From: CBDAUN01 sp965200645
Lineage (GTDB): Bacteria; Pseudomonadota; Gammaproteobacteria; Arenicellales; JAJDZL01
NCBI GenBank assembly: GCA_965200645.1
Contig: CBDAUN010000001.1
Coordinates: 222,727-286,726, forward strand
DNA: 64,000 bases
Direction of reading: 5' to 3'
In this document: piece by piece, positions 63,896 to 64,000 of the stretch
Layout: each line of letters starts with the position of its first letter
Position numbering within the stretch: the stretch's first letter is position 1
Made by a program: the position numbers and the translations under genes
Notes under the pieces: model-generated
What the model saw: only the letters and a program-made list of their open reading frames with translations
Database searches by the model: none
Told to the model about the DNA's origin: nothing

Positions 63896-64000
63896 AGATT
63901 ATCGCTGAATGCTAAGCGAATGCCTGACACTTTAATCGAAAGTTACAAGAGCACTTACACCCGCAAAGTGCGATTAGAAATTAGCCTTTTGCAGAATCAC

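Noticed and set aside
1..64000. CRISPR arrays, rRNA genes and complete insertion sequences.
   Set aside because: No regularly spaced repeat, no rRNA segment and no intact transposase with terminal inverted repeats were noticed.

Overview
The window looks like the chromosome of a gammaproteobacterium, probably free-living or marine, with moderate GC content (mid-40s percent by eye). The evidence is gene order: algH-ruvX-pyrR-pyrB-pyrC' followed by yggS-proC-yggT is the Pseudomonas-type arrangement. Other pointers are mutY-yggX, an ampG-like permease, a lexA-imuA-imuB-dnaE2 SOS mutagenesis cassette, and a sigma-54/NtrC-type promoter on glnK-amt. I cannot name a genus from sequence alone.

Layout. 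(1) 177-9363, all minus strand: metallophosphoesterase, then a central-carbon cluster tkt-gap-pgk-pyk-fba (class I aldolase), then moaD-moaE, a DUF1244 protein and a GNAT acetyltransferase. (2) 9735-16785, mainly plus strand: algH, ruvX, pyrR, pyrB, a dihydroorotase homologue that has lost its HxH metal ligands, yggS, proC and yggT, with a 2OG-Fe(II) oxygenase inserted on the other strand. (3) 16836-20699: AmpG-like MFS permease, exonuclease III, mutY, yggX. (4) 20919-26453, accessory: two large helicase proteins, one with an N-terminal nuclease-like motif and DUF2075, the other with a PLD-like domain, SF2 helicase and DUF3427-like tail. They flank tRNA-Phe(GAA) and are plausible defence or DNA-repair genes. 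(5) 26454-37519, catabolism: a non-pyrrolysine MttB-family methyltransferase preceded by about 600 bp containing a well-structured candidate RNA; a tight five-gene minus-strand operon (DapA-like lyase, ALDH, FAD amine oxidase, two SDRs); then a 43-residue membrane protein, a second structured candidate RNA, a small beta-carbonic anhydrase, a PEP-mutase-family lyase and an EamA transporter. (6) 37754-43644: lexA-imuA-imuB-dnaE2 with a 22-bp perfect palindromic operator in the lexA promoter. (7) 43897-50329: small membrane protein, GATase1, pepN, and a tightly coupled VWA / DnaJ / PQQ-type sugar dehydrogenase trio. (8) 50400-54450: a GC-richer patch with a frameshifted pstS-like pseudogene, a TPR protein, an MpaB/DUF2236 oxygenase homologue and a broken transposase, which looks like an old insertion scar. 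(9) 54816-63895: aldo/keto reductase, rhodanese, FAD-linked oxidase, FMN reductase, glnK-amt, deacetylase, alpha/beta hydrolase, folA-thyA and a cupin.

The housekeeping parts work as known pathways: lower glycolysis/pentose exchange, pyrimidine synthesis, ammonium sensing and uptake, and thymidylate/folate recycling. The parts most worth a second look are the two structured intergenic RNA candidates, the MttB/catabolic region, the helicase pair around tRNA-Phe, the catalytically dead dihydroorotase, and the GC-rich scar. All functional calls rest on reading translated sequences and remembered family signatures. No database search was run.
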